Shown here in pieces: positions 5,544 to 19,794 of a DNA stretch of 64,000 nt. Position 1 is the stretch's first letter. Each line of letters opens with the position of its first letter. Origin of the DNA: an uncultured SAR86 cluster bacterium (GTDB lineage: Bacteria > Pseudomonadota > Gammaproteobacteria > Magnimaribacterales > D2472); the NCBI GenBank assembly GCA_902541175.1, contig CACBPP010000001.1, forward strand, positions 198,923 through 262,922, written 5' to 3'. The translations under genes were made by a program, and so were the position numbers. The notes under the pieces are model-generated. The model was not told the DNA's origin, did not search any database, and saw only the letters and a program-made list of their open reading frames with translations.

Positions 5544-7349
5544 TGCTAAATTTCTTGGTTGATCAATATCGGTTCCTCTTAACAAAGCTACTTCATAAGA
5601 AAGTATTTGAAGAGGTATCGTATATATAATCGGCGTCAAAAGAAAGTCGCACTTTGGCATATTGATTAGTCTTCCAGACTTTAAATCCATTGAAATTGAT
5701 GGATCAGAAAATACATATAAAGTTCCACCCCTGGCTTTAACTTCTTCTAAGTTAGAAACCAACTTCTCAGCTATCTCACTCTCTGGTGCTAAAGCTATAA
5801 CTGGCATTTCTTCATCAATTAAAGCGAGTGGGCCATGTTTTAACTCGCCAGCAGGATAAGCCTCTGCATGAATGTAAGAAATTTCTTTAAGCTTTAGTGC
5901 TCCCTCTTTAGCAATTGGATAAAAAATACCTCTGCCTAAAAACAAAGCATTATCTTTATTGGCTATTTCAGGTGCTATTTCTAAAATTGTGTCTTTAAGC
6001 TTTAAAGTTTCTTCAACAGTTTCTGGCAATGATCTTAATGCTGTTATTACTCTTGTTCTTAGCTTTGGATTTTTTTCTCTGCTTTTTGCAAGAGACAAAG
6101 CCAACAGCATTAAGGCTGCAAGTTGAGTAGTAAAGGCTTTTGTAGAAGCAACTCCAATTTCAGGACCAGCGTTGGTAAATATTGAATACTCTGATTCTCT
6201 TGTAAGAGAACTTGTAGGAACGTTGCATATACACAAAGTCGATAAATAATCTTTTGCTTTTGCATATCTTAATGCTGCAAGAGTGTCTGCTGTTTCTCCA
6301 GATTGAGAAATTGTGACAAGAAGAGAATCATCATCCACATGAGGATTCCTATATCTATATTCAGAAGCATAGTCTATTTGTGTAGGAAGTTCTGAAATTG
6401 CTGAAAACCAATTAGCTGCAACTCTTCCAGCGTGCAAGCTTGTTCCACAGGCCACTATTTGGACTCTCTTAACTTTTTCAAACATTTCAGATGAGCCAAG
6501 ACCAAATATATTATCTAAAACGTCATCTCCGCCTACTCTTCCATCAATCGTCTTAAGAATCGCTTCTGGTTGTTCATAAATTTCTTTTTCCATAAAGTGC
6601 CGATATTCACCTTTAGATGTAGCTTGACTTGAAATATCTATTTGAGAAATCTCTCTTTCAACTTTCTTCTTTGACTCATCAAAAATGGTATAACTCTCAG
6701 ATGATAATTCTGCAACGTCTCCGTCTTCTAAAAAAATAAACTCGTTTGTCAGTTGGCCTATTGCTAAAGGATCTGAGGCAGCCAAAAATTCATCCATTCC
6801 AATCCCTATTAAAAGTGGAGATTTGCTTCTAGCAATAATAATATTTTGATCGTCTTCTTTGTCTATGGCTGCTATTGCATATGCACCATCAAGCTTTTCT
6901 TTGGTTAAATACATCGAATCCAACATGTTGTTTCCTTTATTAAGGAAATATTCAAGAAGGTGAGCTATTAATTCAGAGTCTGTTTGAGATGAAAAAGAAT
7001 AACCTTCCTTTTTTAAAAAATCTTTAAGATCTAGATAATTCTCAATTATTCCATTGTGAACGATATAAACTCTTTCATTTGACATATGTGGATGTGCATT
7101 TTCTTCTGATGGTTCTCCGTGAGTGGCCCATCTAGTGTGAGCAATACCAAGCTTGCTTTTTGGCTTTTCAGCAATCATTTTTTCTTCAAGTAGTTTTACT
7201 TTTCCTAGGGTTCTAAGATGAGCAATTTGGTCTGTTTGGTGAAGAGCGATTCCAGCAGAATCGTAACCACGGTATTCCATTTTATGAAGCCCTTGAACAA
7301 GCAACTTTCCAACGTTACGATTTGAGGCAGCAGCTATAATTCCACACAT
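5523..7349 (-). CDS. glmS: Glutamine-fructose-6-phosphate aminotransferase (isomerizing)
   Basis: A full-length 608-residue GlmS, making glucosamine-6-phosphate from fructose-6-phosphate and glutamine, the entry step to peptidoglycan and LPS amino sugars. The N-terminal MCGI gives the catalytic Cys of the glutaminase domain, with HTRWATHGEP further on. Two SIS isomerase domains follow (VACGTSLHAG and LFLGRGIFYPIAKEGALKLKE). The C-terminus LAKSVTVE is intact and matches the E. coli protein, although four cassettes have landed behind it. It lies 6 nt downstream of glmU and is probably cotranscribed. No glmS ribozyme is expected or seen. Confidence 0.97.
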   Translation of the reverse strand: MCGIIAAASNRNVGKLLVQGLHKMEYRGYDSAGIALHQTDQIAHLRTLGKVKLLEEKMIAEKPKSKLGIAHTRWATHGEPSEENAHPHMSNERVYIVHNGIIENYLDLKDFLKKEGYSFSSQTDSELIAHLLEYFLNKGNNMLDSMYLTKEKLDGAYAIAAIDKEDDQNIIIARSKSPLLIGIGMDEFLAASDPLAIGQLTNEFIFLEDGDVAELSSESYTIFDESKKKVEREISQIDISSQATSKGEYRHFMEKEIYEQPEAILKTIDGRVGGDDVLDNIFGLGSSEMFEKVKRVQIVACGTSLHAGRVAANWFSAISELPTQIDYASEYRYRNPHVDDDSLLVTISQSGETADTLAALRYAKAKDYLSTLCICNVPTSSLTRESEYSIFTNAGPEIGVASTKAFTTQLAALMLLALSLAKSREKNPKLRTRVITALRSLPETVEETLKLKDTILEIAPEIANKDNALFLGRGIFYPIAKEGALKLKEISYIHAEAYPAGELKHGPLALIDEEMPVIALAPESEIAEKLVSNLEEVKARGGTLYVFSDPSISMDLKSGRLINMPKCDFLLTPIIYTIPLQILSYEVALLRGTDIDQPRNLAKSVTVE

Positions 7350-7355
7350 AATTTT

Positions 7356-8711
7356 TTAGTCCTTCTTCTTAGACCAATTTTCTTTGTTATCTTGCTTCGC
7401 CCTTCCTACGCCAAGAGCATTATCAGGAACATCTTTTGTAATTACGGATCCTGCTGCAACATATGCATTTGAGCCAATTGTTACCGGAGCAACTAATGAT
7501 GAATTGGTTCCAACAAAGCTATTATTTCCAATCTTTGTTTGGTGTTTATCTTTACCATCATAATTACATGTTATTGTCCCTGCTCCTATATTGGAGTCAC
7601 TGCCAATATCAGCATCTCCTAGATATGCAAAATGGTTAGCTTTAGATTCTTTGCCAACTTTTGTTTTTTTAGTTTCAACAAAATTTCCAATCTTTGCTGA
7701 GTCATCTATATGGCTACCCTCTCTTAACCTTGCATATGGTCCTATAGAACAATTATTCCCAACTTTTGATGACACTAAATGAGAAAAAGCCTCAATTTTT
7801 GAATTATCTCCAATCTCAACATCTTTTAAAATTGTATTCGGACCTATGGAAACATTATTACCTAATGATACATCACCCTCCAAAATTACATTCACGTCAA
7901 TAAAACAATCTTTGCCAGCTGAGACATCTCCTCTGACGTCAACCCTAGATGGATCGGATATAGTTATACCCATATTTAATAGATCGTTTGCTTTCATTTC
8001 TCTATATATTCCCTCTAACTCTGACAATTCTTCTTTTGTATTGGCGCCCTTTACTTCATCATTGGAGACAATACATGTATTAATTCTAAACCCTTTTGTA
8101 TTTATTATAGAAACAATATCTGTTAAATAGAACTCTGATGCAGCATTATCGTTATTTACTTCGCTTATCGCCTCTTCAAGTAATTTTTTATTACAACAAA
8201 GTATCCCTGTAAAAATTTCTTTTATCTTCTTATCTTCCTCAGACGCATCTTTTTCCTCAACTATTGATATTACTAATCCATTTTCGTTTTTCTTAACTCT
8301 TCCATAGCCAGTTGGATCTTTAAGTTCAGTGCTCAAAATCGTGAGGCTGTCATCTGTCATTGAAATTAGATTATTAAGTGTTTCCTTTTTAATTAAAGGA
8401 ACATCTCCGTATAAGACTAAAACCATTGAGTCTTGTTTTATGGAGTCTAGTGCGGATTTCACAGCATCAGCAGTACCAATTGGCTTTTTTTGTTCACAAA
8501 TATGATTTTTTCCAGAAAATTTTTCTATTTCATTAGTCACTGAATCTTTTTCGAAACCAACTACAAAAGAAGTTTCATCAGTTAAATTAGAAACAGTATC
8601 AAAAATACGCCTAAGCATTGACAGTCCGCCAACAGGTTGAAGAGATTTTGCTTTGTTTGATAGCATTCTAGAGCCCTCTCCGGCAGCTAGAATTACAGTA
8701 TGAATTTTCAC
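7356..8711 (-). CDS. glmU: Bifunctional GlcNAc-1-phosphate uridyltransferase / GlcN-1-phosphate acetyltransferase
   Basis: A 451-residue protein of normal length. The N-terminal pyrophosphorylase domain carries LAAGEGSRM and the following basic loop, with the VLYGDVPL and GTADAV blocks. From about residue 240 the protein turns into a left-handed beta helix of hexapeptide repeats (IGDNSKIEAFSHL, IGAGTITCNYDG) ending in a basic tail. It catalyses the last two steps to UDP-GlcNAc and so uses the product chain of GlmS next door. The start ATG follows atpC by 22 nt, so glmU-glmS probably also receive read-through from the atp operon. Confidence 0.96.
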   Translation of the reverse strand: MKIHTVILAAGEGSRMLSNKAKSLQPVGGLSMLRRIFDTVSNLTDETSFVVGFEKDSVTNEIEKFSGKNHICEQKKPIGTADAVKSALDSIKQDSMVLVLYGDVPLIKKETLNNLISMTDDSLTILSTELKDPTGYGRVKKNENGLVISIVEEKDASEEDKKIKEIFTGILCCNKKLLEEAISEVNNDNAASEFYLTDIVSIINTKGFRINTCIVSNDEVKGANTKEELSELEGIYREMKANDLLNMGITISDPSRVDVRGDVSAGKDCFIDVNVILEGDVSLGNNVSIGPNTILKDVEIGDNSKIEAFSHLVSSKVGNNCSIGPYARLREGSHIDDSAKIGNFVETKKTKVGKESKANHFAYLGDADIGSDSNIGAGTITCNYDGKDKHQTKIGNNSFVGTNSSLVAPVTIGSNAYVAAGSVITKDVPDNALGVGRAKQDNKENWSKKKD

Positions 8712-8733
8712 AATATAAGGCTAAATTGATACC

Positions 8734-9147
8734 TTACTGTTTTTTTCGCAATTTTTGAATAGTTTTAAGCCTCGCAACAGCTTCTGCAAGTTGGGCTGAA
8801 GCTTTTGCATAATCAATTGAGGTGTCTTTATTTGCAAGCTCCTGTTCAGCAACCTCTTTAGCTTTAATCGCTTCTGACTCATCAAGGCTTTCTGCTCTTT
8901 CTGCAGTATCAGATAAAACAGTTACCAAATCTGGCTGAACCTCTAAGAATCCTCCAGAGCAGAAAAATGTTTCTTCATCCGATCCATTTTGAACTCTAAC
9001 AGGTCCAGCAGCTAGCCCAGTTAAAAGTGGTGTATGGCCAGGTGCAATTCCAAGCTCTCCCAGAGTTCCAGTAGCAAACACCATAGTTGCTTCTCCAGAA
9101 TAGATTTCCTCACTAGAAGAAACAATATTTATTTTTATGGTATTCAT
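8734..9147 (-). CDS. atpC: F0F1 ATP synthase subunit epsilon
   Basis: A 137-residue protein with an N-terminal beta barrel (IVSSSEEIYSGEATMVFATGTLGELGIAPGHTPL) and a C-terminal two-helix hairpin rich in Ala and Glu. It is the regulatory subunit of the central stalk. It is last in the atp operon, starting 2 nt after atpD ends, as in other gammaproteobacteria. Confidence 0.95.
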   Translation of the reverse strand: MNTIKINIVSSSEEIYSGEATMVFATGTLGELGIAPGHTPLLTGLAAGPVRVQNGSDEETFFCSGGFLEVQPDLVTVLSDTAERAESLDESEAIKAKEVAEQELANKDTSIDYAKASAQLAEAVARLKTIQKLRKKQ

Positions 9148-9149
9148 GT

Positions 9150-11421
<2,272 letters not shown>

Positions 11422-11431
11422 TATTTATAAT

Positions 11432-12976
11432 TTAATAAGTTTGTGTTTTCTTAAAGTCTTCAACCAAAGCAGTAAATTGTGCTTCAATATCGTCGTTCCA
11501 GTCACCTGTTGAGTTAATTTGTTCTTCGAGATCACCCTTTTCAGAGGTCAAATATCCATGAAGGGCTTCTTCAAAATCAAGAATTTTTTCAACCTCAACA
11601 TCCGCCATGTATCCTCTGTCAGCAGCAAATAAACTTAATGCTTGTTGAGCAACACTCATTGGCGCATATTGTTTTTGTTTTAGAAGTTCTGTAAAAGCTT
11701 TACCATTTGCAAGTTGCTGTTTGGTAGCATCGTCTAAATCAGAAGCAAACTGAGAGAAAGCAGCTAATTCACGATATTGAGCTAACGCAGTTCTAACACC
11801 ACCAGCTAATTTCTTCATAATTTTTGTTTGCGCTGATCCGCCAACCCTTGATACAGATAAACCTGGGTTAATTGCGGGTCTTACACCTGAATTAAATAAT
11901 TCTGTTTCTAAATATATTTGTCCGTCTGTGATAGAAATTACATTGGTTGGAACAAAGGCTGAAACGTCTCCAGCCAAAGTTTCAATAATCGGCAATGCGG
12001 TTAATGAGCCTGTTTTGCCTTTGACTTTTCCACCGGTAACTTGCTCAACATATTCAGCATTTACTCTCGCAGCCCTCTCAAGCAACCTTGAGTGAAGATA
12101 GAATACGTCCCCAGGATATGCCTCTCTTCCTGGAGGCCTTTTAAGAAGCAATGATACCTGTCTATATGCGACAGCTTGTTTTGAAAGGTCATCGTAAACA
12201 ATTAGAGCATCTTCTCCCTTGTCTCTAAAGTATTCTCCCATTGTGCATCCAGCGTAGGCTGACAAATATTGCATAGGTGCTGGATCTGCAGCTGTGGCTG
12301 AAACAACAATGGTATGTTCCATAGCTCCATATTCTTCTAGTTTTCTAACAACATTAGCAACAGTTGATTGTTTTTGACCAATAGCAACATAAATACATTT
12401 AATGCCTGTGCCTTTTTGATTAATAATTGCATCAATTGCAACAGCTGTTTTACCAGTTTGTCTATCACCAATGATTAATTCCCTTTGGCCTCTTCCTATT
12501 GGAACCATAGCATCAACAGCTTTTAAGCCAATTTGAACAGGTTGATCTACTGACTGACGTGCAATAACTCCAGGAGCAACAACCTCAACTGGTGAAGAGT
12601 GTTCAGCATTAATTTCACCCTTACCATCAATAGGTGCGCCCAATGTATTTACAACCCTACCGAGCATAGCCTCCCCAACAGGCACCTCTAAAACTTTTCC
12701 AGTACAAACAGCTTTTTGACCTTCAATAATTTCAAGATAATCACCAAGAACAACTGCACCAACAGAATCTTGTTCTAAGTTAAGTGCCATTCCTTTTGTG
12801 CCATTTTCAAATTCAATAACCTCACCATACATGACGTCGCCCATACCATGAATTCTTACAATACCGTCTGAGACACTTACAACTATGCCTTCATTTTTTC
12901 TTTCAGCTGATAGATCAAGGCCAGCAATTTTCTCTTTTAAAACGCTGGAAATTTCTGATGGATTTAATTGGCTCAT
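11432..12976 (-). CDS. atpA: F0F1 ATP synthase subunit alpha
   Basis: A 514-residue non-catalytic nucleotide-binding subunit. Its P-loop is [11 protein letters not shown] near residue 170, and the arginine-finger segment follows in [11 protein letters not shown]-terminal [11 protein letters not shown] is the helix that contacts subunit delta. It starts 9 nt after atpH and its length is typical. Confidence 0.97.
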   Translation of the reverse strand: MSQLNPSEISSVLKEKIAGLDLSAERKNEGIVVSVSDGIVRIHGMGDVMYGEVIEFENGTKGMALNLEQDSVGAVVLGDYLEIIEGQKAVCTGKVLEVPVGEAMLGRVVNTLGAPIDGKGEINAEHSSPVEVVAPGVIARQSVDQPVQIGLKAVDAMVPIGRGQRELIIGDRQTGKTAVAIDAIINQKGTGIKCIYVAIGQKQSTVANVVRKLEEYGAMEHTIVVSATAADPAPMQYLSAYAGCTMGEYFRDKGEDALIVYDDLSKQAVAYRQVSLLLKRPPGREAYPGDVFYLHSRLLERAARVNAEYVEQVTGGKVKGKTGSLTALPIIETLAGDVSAFVPTNVISITDGQIYLETELFNSGVRPAINPGLSVSRVGGSAQTKIMKKLAGGVRTALAQYRELAAFSQFASDLDDATKQQLANGKAFTELLKQKQYAPMSVAQQALSLFAADRGYMADVEVEKILDFEEALHGYLTSEKGDLEEQINSTGDWNDDIEAQFTALVEDFKKTQTY

Positions 12977-12985
12977 ATTTTCACC

Positions 12986-13522
12986 TTAAAAATTTAATTG
13001 GTTTACAAGTTTTTTAACCTTGCCTTTGATGGAAAGGTCTAATGTCTCATCTCCTATCTTTATTGATAGGCCGCCCATCATTGATGGGTCTTTAGAAAAA
13101 TAGATATTGGCGTCTTTGCCATAAGTTGATTTTAATTTGTCTTCAATATTTTGTTTGGCCTCTTCTCCAGGATCAACAGCTACAAAAACTTCTACTGATT
13201 TTTGCTCTTTATGCTCTTCTAAGAGTTCTTGATAAATTATATAGATTGTTTCGAGAAGATTTAGGCGTTTATTTTCTGATAATATTTCTAATAGCTTTTT
13301 TGAGGTGTCAGAAATACTTTCATCAAATATATCGACCAATACATTTACAACATCTTGTCTTGATAAGACAGGATTTTCAATGGTATTAATTACACCATCG
13401 GTTTTTGATGCTAGCGCCATAGTTTTTAATTCAGACGCCATTTCGTCAATGTTTTTGGATTCTAATGCCGAGGCAAATAATGCTTTGGCATATGGTCTGG
13501 CAAGAGGCGTTAACTCAATCAT
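12986..13522 (-). CDS. atpH: F0F1 ATP synthase subunit delta
   Basis: A 178-residue peripheral-stalk subunit. The N-terminal ARPYAKALFASALE is the family signature of OSCP/delta, and the C-terminus ends with a GGLSIKIGDETLDLSIKGKVKKL block typical of the family. It joins F1 alpha to the b subunits. It starts 3 nt after the end of atpF. Confidence 0.95.
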   Translation of the reverse strand: MIELTPLARPYAKALFASALESKNIDEMASELKTMALASKTDGVINTIENPVLSRQDVVNVLVDIFDESISDTSKKLLEILSENKRLNLLETIYIIYQELLEEHKEQKSVEVFVAVDPGEEAKQNIEDKLKSTYGKDANIYFSKDPSMMGGLSIKIGDETLDLSIKGKVKKLVNQLNF

Positions 13523-13525
13523 TTT

Positions 13526-13996
13526 TTATAATTCCTCGGCAGCTTTTTTGAGGATTTCTTCATGTTTTTCTTTTGATATCTCATCTCCAAGAATTTTTTG
13601 AGTGGTATCAATTATTATGTCTGACATCTGCTGCCTTAATTCTTCTTTAGCTTTATTGGTTTCATTTTCTATTGTTGTTGATGCTGAGTTAAGTATCTTT
13701 TCAGCTTCTGCTTCTGCTTTAGATGCAGCATCACTTACAATTTGAGATGCTCTAGCGTTTGCTTTATCAAGAATTTCTGCTGCTTCGGCCTTTGCCTGAT
13801 TAAGTTCTTTATCAAAAGCAAGCTTAGCTTCTTCTAATGAATCATCAGCTTTTTTTGCAGCCTCAAGACCGTCAGATATCCTTTTTTCTCTTTCTTTCAT
13901 AACGGAGAGAATAGGAGGATAAATGTATCTCCAACAGATTGCTACAAATACAATCATTACAACTGCTTGGGCAATTAAGGTTGCGTTTATGTTCAT
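13526..13996 (-). CDS. atpF: F0F1 ATP synthase subunit b
   Basis: A 156-residue protein with one N-terminal membrane segment (about residues 5-26, with VAICWRYIYPPIL) followed by a long alanine- and glutamate-rich coiled coil that forms the peripheral stalk. The length matches the E. coli subunit (156 residues). A single b gene is present, without a b' partner, as expected for this group. Confidence 0.95.
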   Translation of the reverse strand: MNINATLIAQAVVMIVFVAICWRYIYPPILSVMKEREKRISDGLEAAKKADDSLEEAKLAFDKELNQAKAEAAEILDKANARASQIVSDAASKAEAEAEKILNSASTTIENETNKAKEELRQQMSDIIIDTTQKILGDEISKEKHEEILKKAAEEL

Positions 13997-14015
13997 TTTT
14001 TAGCTTCTATACTTT

Positions 14016-14246
<231 letters not shown>

Positions 14247-14260
14247 CTATAATTTGAGGA

Positions 14261-15489
<1,229 letters not shown>

Positions 15490-15531
15490 ACTCAGACTTT
15501 GGGATATATTTATATATTTTTTCTGGCGAGA

Positions 15532-15560
15532 ATTATAGAAACATAATCATTGATAAACAA
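15532..15560 (-). promoter_or_regulatory. Promoter of the atp operon
   Basis: On the minus strand a -35 box TTGTTT (15555-15560) and a perfect -10 box TATAAT (15532-15537) are 17 bp apart, about 45 bp before the atpI start. It lies in the only gap between parB and atpI and would drive all nine atp genes. Confidence 0.7.
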
Positions 15561-15572
15561 GCTGTTTGTCAG

Positions 15573-16412
15573 TTATTTTTTTATCTTTGCAATAATATTA
15601 TCAAGCTCATCAAGGCTTTTATAAAAAATAGATACTTTTCCAGATTTTTTATTCTTAGTTTCTATTTCAACCTTATGTCCAAATGATTCAGACATCTCTT
15701 GTTCTATATTCAACATATCGGTATCTTTTTGTTTTGATTTTGGTGAATTTTTGGATTTGTTTTTTAAAGAAACATTGCTGAGATCTTTTACGGTCAATCT
15801 TTCCTTAATTATTTTTCTTGCCATTTTTTCGGCATCAGAGGGTGGCATTGATGCTAAAAGTTTTGCATGTCCCTTTTCAATTTTTCCTTCTGAAAGCAAA
15901 TCAAGAACCATTGCTGGCAAAGATAATATTCTAAGTGAGTTGGCTATTGTGCTTCTTGCCTTGCCTGTTGAAGTTGCCACTTCGTCTTGAGTAAGTCCAA
16001 ACTCTCTTTTTAGTCTATCAAGACCTCTTGCTTCTTCAACAGGATTAAGATCTTCTCTTTGAAGGTTCTCTATTAGGGCCGACACAAGGGCGTCTTGATC
16101 TTTTTTTTGATCTACCAAACAAGGTATCGTTTCTAGTCCCGCCATTTTTGATGATCTTAACCTTCTCTCGCCAGCAATAACCTCATACTCATTAAGACCA
16201 AGCTCTCTGACTAAAATGGGTGAAAGAACTCCTTGTTTTTTTATCGATTCAGTTAATTCCTGAAGCTTTTCATTATCAAAGTTTGATCTTGGTTGAAACC
16301 TACCTGGCTTAATTTTTGATATTTCTATTTCTTTTACAGATCTTTGATTGGTATTAGATTGTCCCAAAAGCGCATCTAGTCCCTTGTTGAGTGTTTTATT
16401 TTCTTCAGACAT
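15573..16412 (-). CDS. parB: Chromosome-partitioning protein ParB
   Basis: A 279-residue ParB with the N-terminal ParA-contact segment (LNKGLDALLGQ), the CTPase/sliding-clamp domain with GERRLRSSKMAG and ENLQREDLNPVEEA, the central helix-turn-helix (LTQDEVATSTGKARSTIANSLRIL) that binds parS, and a C-terminal dimer domain after a Lys/Ser linker. It overlaps parA by 8 nt. A parS-like palindrome lies about 10 kb away at the end of recF. Confidence 0.95.
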   Translation of the reverse strand: MSEENKTLNKGLDALLGQSNTNQRSVKEIEISKIKPGRFQPRSNFDNEKLQELTESIKKQGVLSPILVRELGLNEYEVIAGERRLRSSKMAGLETIPCLVDQKKDQDALVSALIENLQREDLNPVEEARGLDRLKREFGLTQDEVATSTGKARSTIANSLRILSLPAMVLDLLSEGKIEKGHAKLLASMPPSDAEKMARKIIKERLTVKDLSNVSLKNKSKNSPKSKQKDTDMLNIEQEMSESFGHKVEIETKNKKSGKVSIFYKSLDELDNIIAKIKK

Positions 16413-17166
16413 ACTCCACCTTTCTAATAAGCTCTCCTGCTAGCGCTAAATATGCTCTTGCTCCATAAGAGTCTGGTTTGTATTTTATACCAGATATTCC
16501 ATGGCTTGGGGCCTCGGCTAGTTTTACATTTCTAGGAATAAGGGTATTAAACACCAAGCTTTCAAAGTGTTTTTCAAGCTCATCAGAAACCTCTTTTGCA
16601 AGGTTGTTTCTCATATCCACCATTGTTCTTACTATCCCAAGGATCCTGTTTGATGACATGTTTTTGTTTGATATTGTTTCAATCGTATTCATGAGTCCTG
16701 TTACTCCCTCGAGTGAATAATATTCGCACTGAAGTGGGATAAGTGTTCCAGAGGCACAAAACAGACCCTCGATGGTAAGTTGGTTTAGGGTTGGAGGTGT
16801 GTCAATAATTGTATAGTCGTAGTTTTGAGAGATTGGTTCTAAGCTTTTAGACATGAAGCCCTGCTTGTTATCATTTCTTATTGCTATTTCAAGGGCAATG
16901 AGCTCCTCTCCTCCGGGTATGATTTTATAACCGTCGCTACTTTCATAGACACAGTCTTCTATTGAAGTATTTTCAAAGTAGTGGTTGTAAAGGTTTGTGG
17001 TTGCATTTTCCTTAATGCCTGCCGCGGTAGTGGCATTCCCCTGTGGGTCAAGATCTATTAACAATACTTTTCTTTTGGTTGCGGCCAGACTTGCGGCGAG
17101 GTTAACTGCTGTTGTTGTTTTGCCAACCCCTCCTTTTTGGTTCGCAATTGCAATTACTTTATTCAT
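16405..17166 (-). CDS. parA: Chromosome-partitioning ATPase ParA
   Basis: A 253-residue Soj/ParA-type ATPase with the deviant Walker A KGGVGKTTTAVNLAA near residue 10, LIDLDPQGNAT, and TIIDTPPTL as Walker B. There is no N-terminal DNA-binding extension, as in chromosomal ParA. It overlaps rsmG and parB by 8 nt each, giving a tightly coupled mnmG-rsmG-parA-parB unit. Confidence 0.96.
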   Translation of the reverse strand: MNKVIAIANQKGGVGKTTTAVNLAASLAATKRKVLLIDLDPQGNATTAAGIKENATTNLYNHYFENTSIEDCVYESSDGYKIIPGGEELIALEIAIRNDNKQGFMSKSLEPISQNYDYTIIDTPPTLNQLTIEGLFCASGTLIPLQCEYYSLEGVTGLMNTIETISNKNMSSNRILGIVRTMVDMRNNLAKEVSDELEKHFESLVFNTLIPRNVKLAEAPSHGISGIKYKPDSYGARAYLALAGELIRKVEYV

Positions 17167-17746
17167 CTTTGCATAATAGAACTATGTTTCTTTCTTTTGT
17201 TGTGTCTTGATTGATTATTTCATATCTGAACATATTTTTGTCGATATCTTTTAACTCCTTTTTTATATTTGATGCTTTTCCTTTAAGCAAAAGGTATTTT
17301 GTGTTTACGTGGGTGTTTGTTTTTGTGAGGCTTGTTGTTTTTTCAATAGTGGCAAAAGCTCTTGAGGTAATGATGTCAAACTTGCCTAGCTTGTTTTTTT
17401 TGGTAATTGTTTTGTTAATTATTTTTGTATTCTTTAGGTTCAGCTCGTAGGATACTTTTTTTAAAAAATAGCACTTCTTGTTATTGCTCTCTAATAGGCT
17501 TATTTTGTTTTCTGGTTTTGTTATTGATAATAATATTCCTGGGAAGCCCCCTCCTGAGCCAAGGTCTAATACACTTTCATTCTTTTTTATATGCTTAATT
17601 AGTGGCCTGCAGTCTAATATATCGTTCTCATATACCTCGTTATAGGATTCTCTTGAAAAAATGTTGTGTGTTTTGTTGAATTCTAGAGCAAGGTTTATAA
17701 ATGTTTTTATTTTGCTTTCTTGTTCGTCTGAAAAGACTTTAGGCAT
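17159..17746 (-). CDS. rsmG: 16S rRNA (guanine527-N7)-methyltransferase
   Basis: A 195-residue SAM-dependent methyltransferase with the binding loop [12 protein letters not shown] and a following SRAFA block typical of RsmG (GidB). It methylates G527 of 16S rRNA. The coding strand is strongly enriched in A and C, and the protein in Lys, Asn and Thr, like mnmG upstream and unlike mnmE. Overlaps both neighbours by 8 nt. Confidence 0.94.
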   Translation of the reverse strand: MPKVFSDEQESKIKTFINLALEFNKTHNIFSRESYNEVYENDILDCRPLIKHIKKNESVLDLGSGGGFPGILLSITKPENKISLLESNNKKCYFLKKVSYELNLKNTKIINKTITKKNKLGKFDIITSRAFATIEKTTSLTKTNTHVNTKYLLLKGKASNIKKELKDIDKNMFRYEIINQDTTKERNIVLLCKDE

Positions 17747-19583
17747 GTTGTTTTAAAATTTCTTTTTTCTTTATTTGAATCAATATAAGGTTTACTGCTG
17801 CTGGTGTAATGCCTTCAATTTTTGATGCGTGCCCTATGGTTTTGGGTTTGTGTTTGATCAGTTTTTCTTTAACCTCGTTGGAGAGTCCGGGTATGTTGTT
17901 ATATTTAAGGTCTTGGGGTATTTTTTTGTTGTTTTGTTTTTGTGTTTTTTTAATTTCTCTTTTTTGTTTTTCAACATAGCCCATGTACTTTGATTCAGTT
18001 GCGGCTCTTTTATAAAGGTTTCTGTCTTTCTTTTTTGGTTTAAAAATTTTTGTTGTATCAATATCTGTTCTCTTTAAAAGCTCAAAGACGTTTTTGCTTT
18101 CATTTAGTTTTAGTGTTTTGTTTTTTCTGTCTATGATTTTTGTGGTTTTGATTTTTTTTATTGCTTCCAGGAATTCTTTATATTCCACTTCCTTGGTTGT
18201 GAAGCTGTTTTTTCTTTCGACACCTACAAGTCCAGCATTAAACGCTTTTATTAAAAGTCTTTGTTCTGCGTTGTTTTGGGAAAGCATAAGCCTGTGTTCC
18301 GCTCTACTTGTAAACATTCTGTAGGGCTCTGTAATTCCGTGTGTTGTTAGGTCATCTATTAAAACTCCTATATATGCTTCGCTTCTTTTTAAAACCATGG
18401 GTTGTTTTTTTTGAATTGATCTCACAGCATTAAGGCCGGCTATTAAGCCCTGGGCGGCAGCTTCTTCATATCCCGTTGTTCCGTTTATTTGTCCCGCTAA
18501 ATAAAAGTTTTTAAGGAACTTTGTTTCTAGAGATGTTTTTAGGTTTCTTGGGTCTACAAAATCATACTCTACAGCATAGCCAAACTCGGTTATGGTCGCC
18601 TCTTCGAGACCTTTAATGGAGCGTATAAAATCTTCTTGTGCTCTTCTAGGCAGGCTTGTAGATATTCCATTGGGATATATTAGGTCTTTGTTTATGCCTT
18701 CAGGTTCAATAAATATTTGGTGGCTTTCTTTATCACTAAATCTATTTACCTTGTCTTCGATTGATGGGCAATACCTAGGCCCTATTCCCACAATATCTCC
18801 TGAGTACATAGCTGACAAATGAGTGTTTTCTTTTATGACTTCATGGGTTTTTTTGTTAGTTCTTGTTATAAAGCATGAGAGTTGTTTTTGATGTTTTTTT
18901 GGTCTGTTGTATAAAGACATCCATGGCGTAGGTTTTTCACCGGGCTGCTCTTCCATACAGGATGTTGAAATGCTTGAAAGCTTTATCCTAGCTGGGGTTC
19001 CTGTTTTCAGTCTTCCCATAGGAAGTTTTAGTGAATAAAGTTTTTCAGATAGTGGTATCGCCGTTCCCTCACCCATTCTTCCACCTTTGGTTACTTCATT
19101 TCCTACATACATCTTTCCGTTTAAAAATGTGCCTGTGGTTAAGATGGTTTTTTTTGCTAATATATTTTGGTTGCTTGTTATTACCCCGGTTACTTTGTTG
19201 TTTTTGATTAAAATATCTTCAACCTCATCTTCGTATACATCAATATTTGTTTTTTTTAGTATTTTTTGAACTGCTTTTTTGTAAAGATCTCTATCACACT
19301 GAACCCTTAAAGCCTGAACCGCATCTCCTTTTTTTGTATTAAGTGTTCTATATTGGATGCCTGACATATCCGTGGCTATTGGCATCAAGCCACCCATAGC
19401 ATCAATCTCTCTGACTATATGTGATTTACCCAAACCTCCAATTGCAGGATTACAAGACATCTGGCCTATAGCTTTTTTATTAAATGTAACAAGAGCGCAT
19501 GACATACCTAATCTATGTACAGCGTATGCTGCCTCAACCCCGGCATGACCACCTCCAACAACTATCACATCGTATTTATTCAT
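17739..19583 (-). CDS. mnmG: tRNA uridine-5-carboxymethylaminomethyl modification enzyme MnmG
   Basis: A 614-residue FAD enzyme that, with MnmE, forms the cmnm5 group on U34 of tRNAs. The FAD loop is [14 protein letters not shown] at the N-terminus. Family blocks include [23 protein letters not shown]-like sequence and a GTPARI stretch, and the C-terminal helical domain ([15 protein letters not shown]) binds MnmE and tRNA. The C-terminal third is unusually rich in Lys, Asn and Thr, reflecting an A/C-biased coding strand. Partner mnmE is 211 bp upstream, on the same strand but with the opposite base bias. Confidence 0.96.
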   Translation of the reverse strand: MNKYDVIVVGGGHAGVEAAYAVHRLGMSCALVTFNKKAIGQMSCNPAIGGLGKSHIVREIDAMGGLMPIATDMSGIQYRTLNTKKGDAVQALRVQCDRDLYKKAVQKILKKTNIDVYEDEVEDILIKNNKVTGVITSNQNILAKKTILTTGTFLNGKMYVGNEVTKGGRMGEGTAIPLSEKLYSLKLPMGRLKTGTPARIKLSSISTSCMEEQPGEKPTPWMSLYNRPKKHQKQLSCFITRTNKKTHEVIKENTHLSAMYSGDIVGIGPRYCPSIEDKVNRFSDKESHQIFIEPEGINKDLIYPNGISTSLPRRAQEDFIRSIKGLEEATITEFGYAVEYDFVDPRNLKTSLETKFLKNFYLAGQINGTTGYEEAAAQGLIAGLNAVRSIQKKQPMVLKRSEAYIGVLIDDLTTHGITEPYRMFTSRAEHRLMLSQNNAEQRLLIKAFNAGLVGVERKNSFTTKEVEYKEFLEAIKKIKTTKIIDRKNKTLKLNESKNVFELLKRTDIDTTKIFKPKKKDRNLYKRAATESKYMGYVEKQKREIKKTQKQNNKKIPQDLKYNNIPGLSNEVKEKLIKHKPKTIGHASKIEGITPAAVNLILIQIKKKEILKQHA

Positions 19584-19794
19584 TAATAATTAAACCTTAA
19601 TATCTATATTATATACTTTTTGTTATTTCTATTAAGTTAGTTGTTTTCTGTTAAAAGCTTCTATAAACCCTTTCTTTATAAAGGAATATTTGATTTATAA
19701 AAACGGTTAAGCTTTGTTTAGAAACAGGTAATAGATACTTAACAAGTTGTTAGCAAAAAAAACAATACAAAATTATTAACAAATAAATAACAAC
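19584..19794. other. AT-rich gap between mnmG and mnmE; composition switch point
   Basis: This 211-bp stretch is one of the longest non-coding gaps in the core region and is very AT-rich. It contains a dyad TAACAAGTTGTTA at 19740-19752 and a weak DnaA-box match TTATTAACA near 19777. Strand composition flips across it: to the left the plus strand is rich in G and T, to the right in A and C. In E. coli the space upstream of mnmG holds oriC, and Pseudomonas also has a replication-competent region near here, so an accessory origin role is possible but not shown. I see no small gene in it. Confidence 0.4.
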
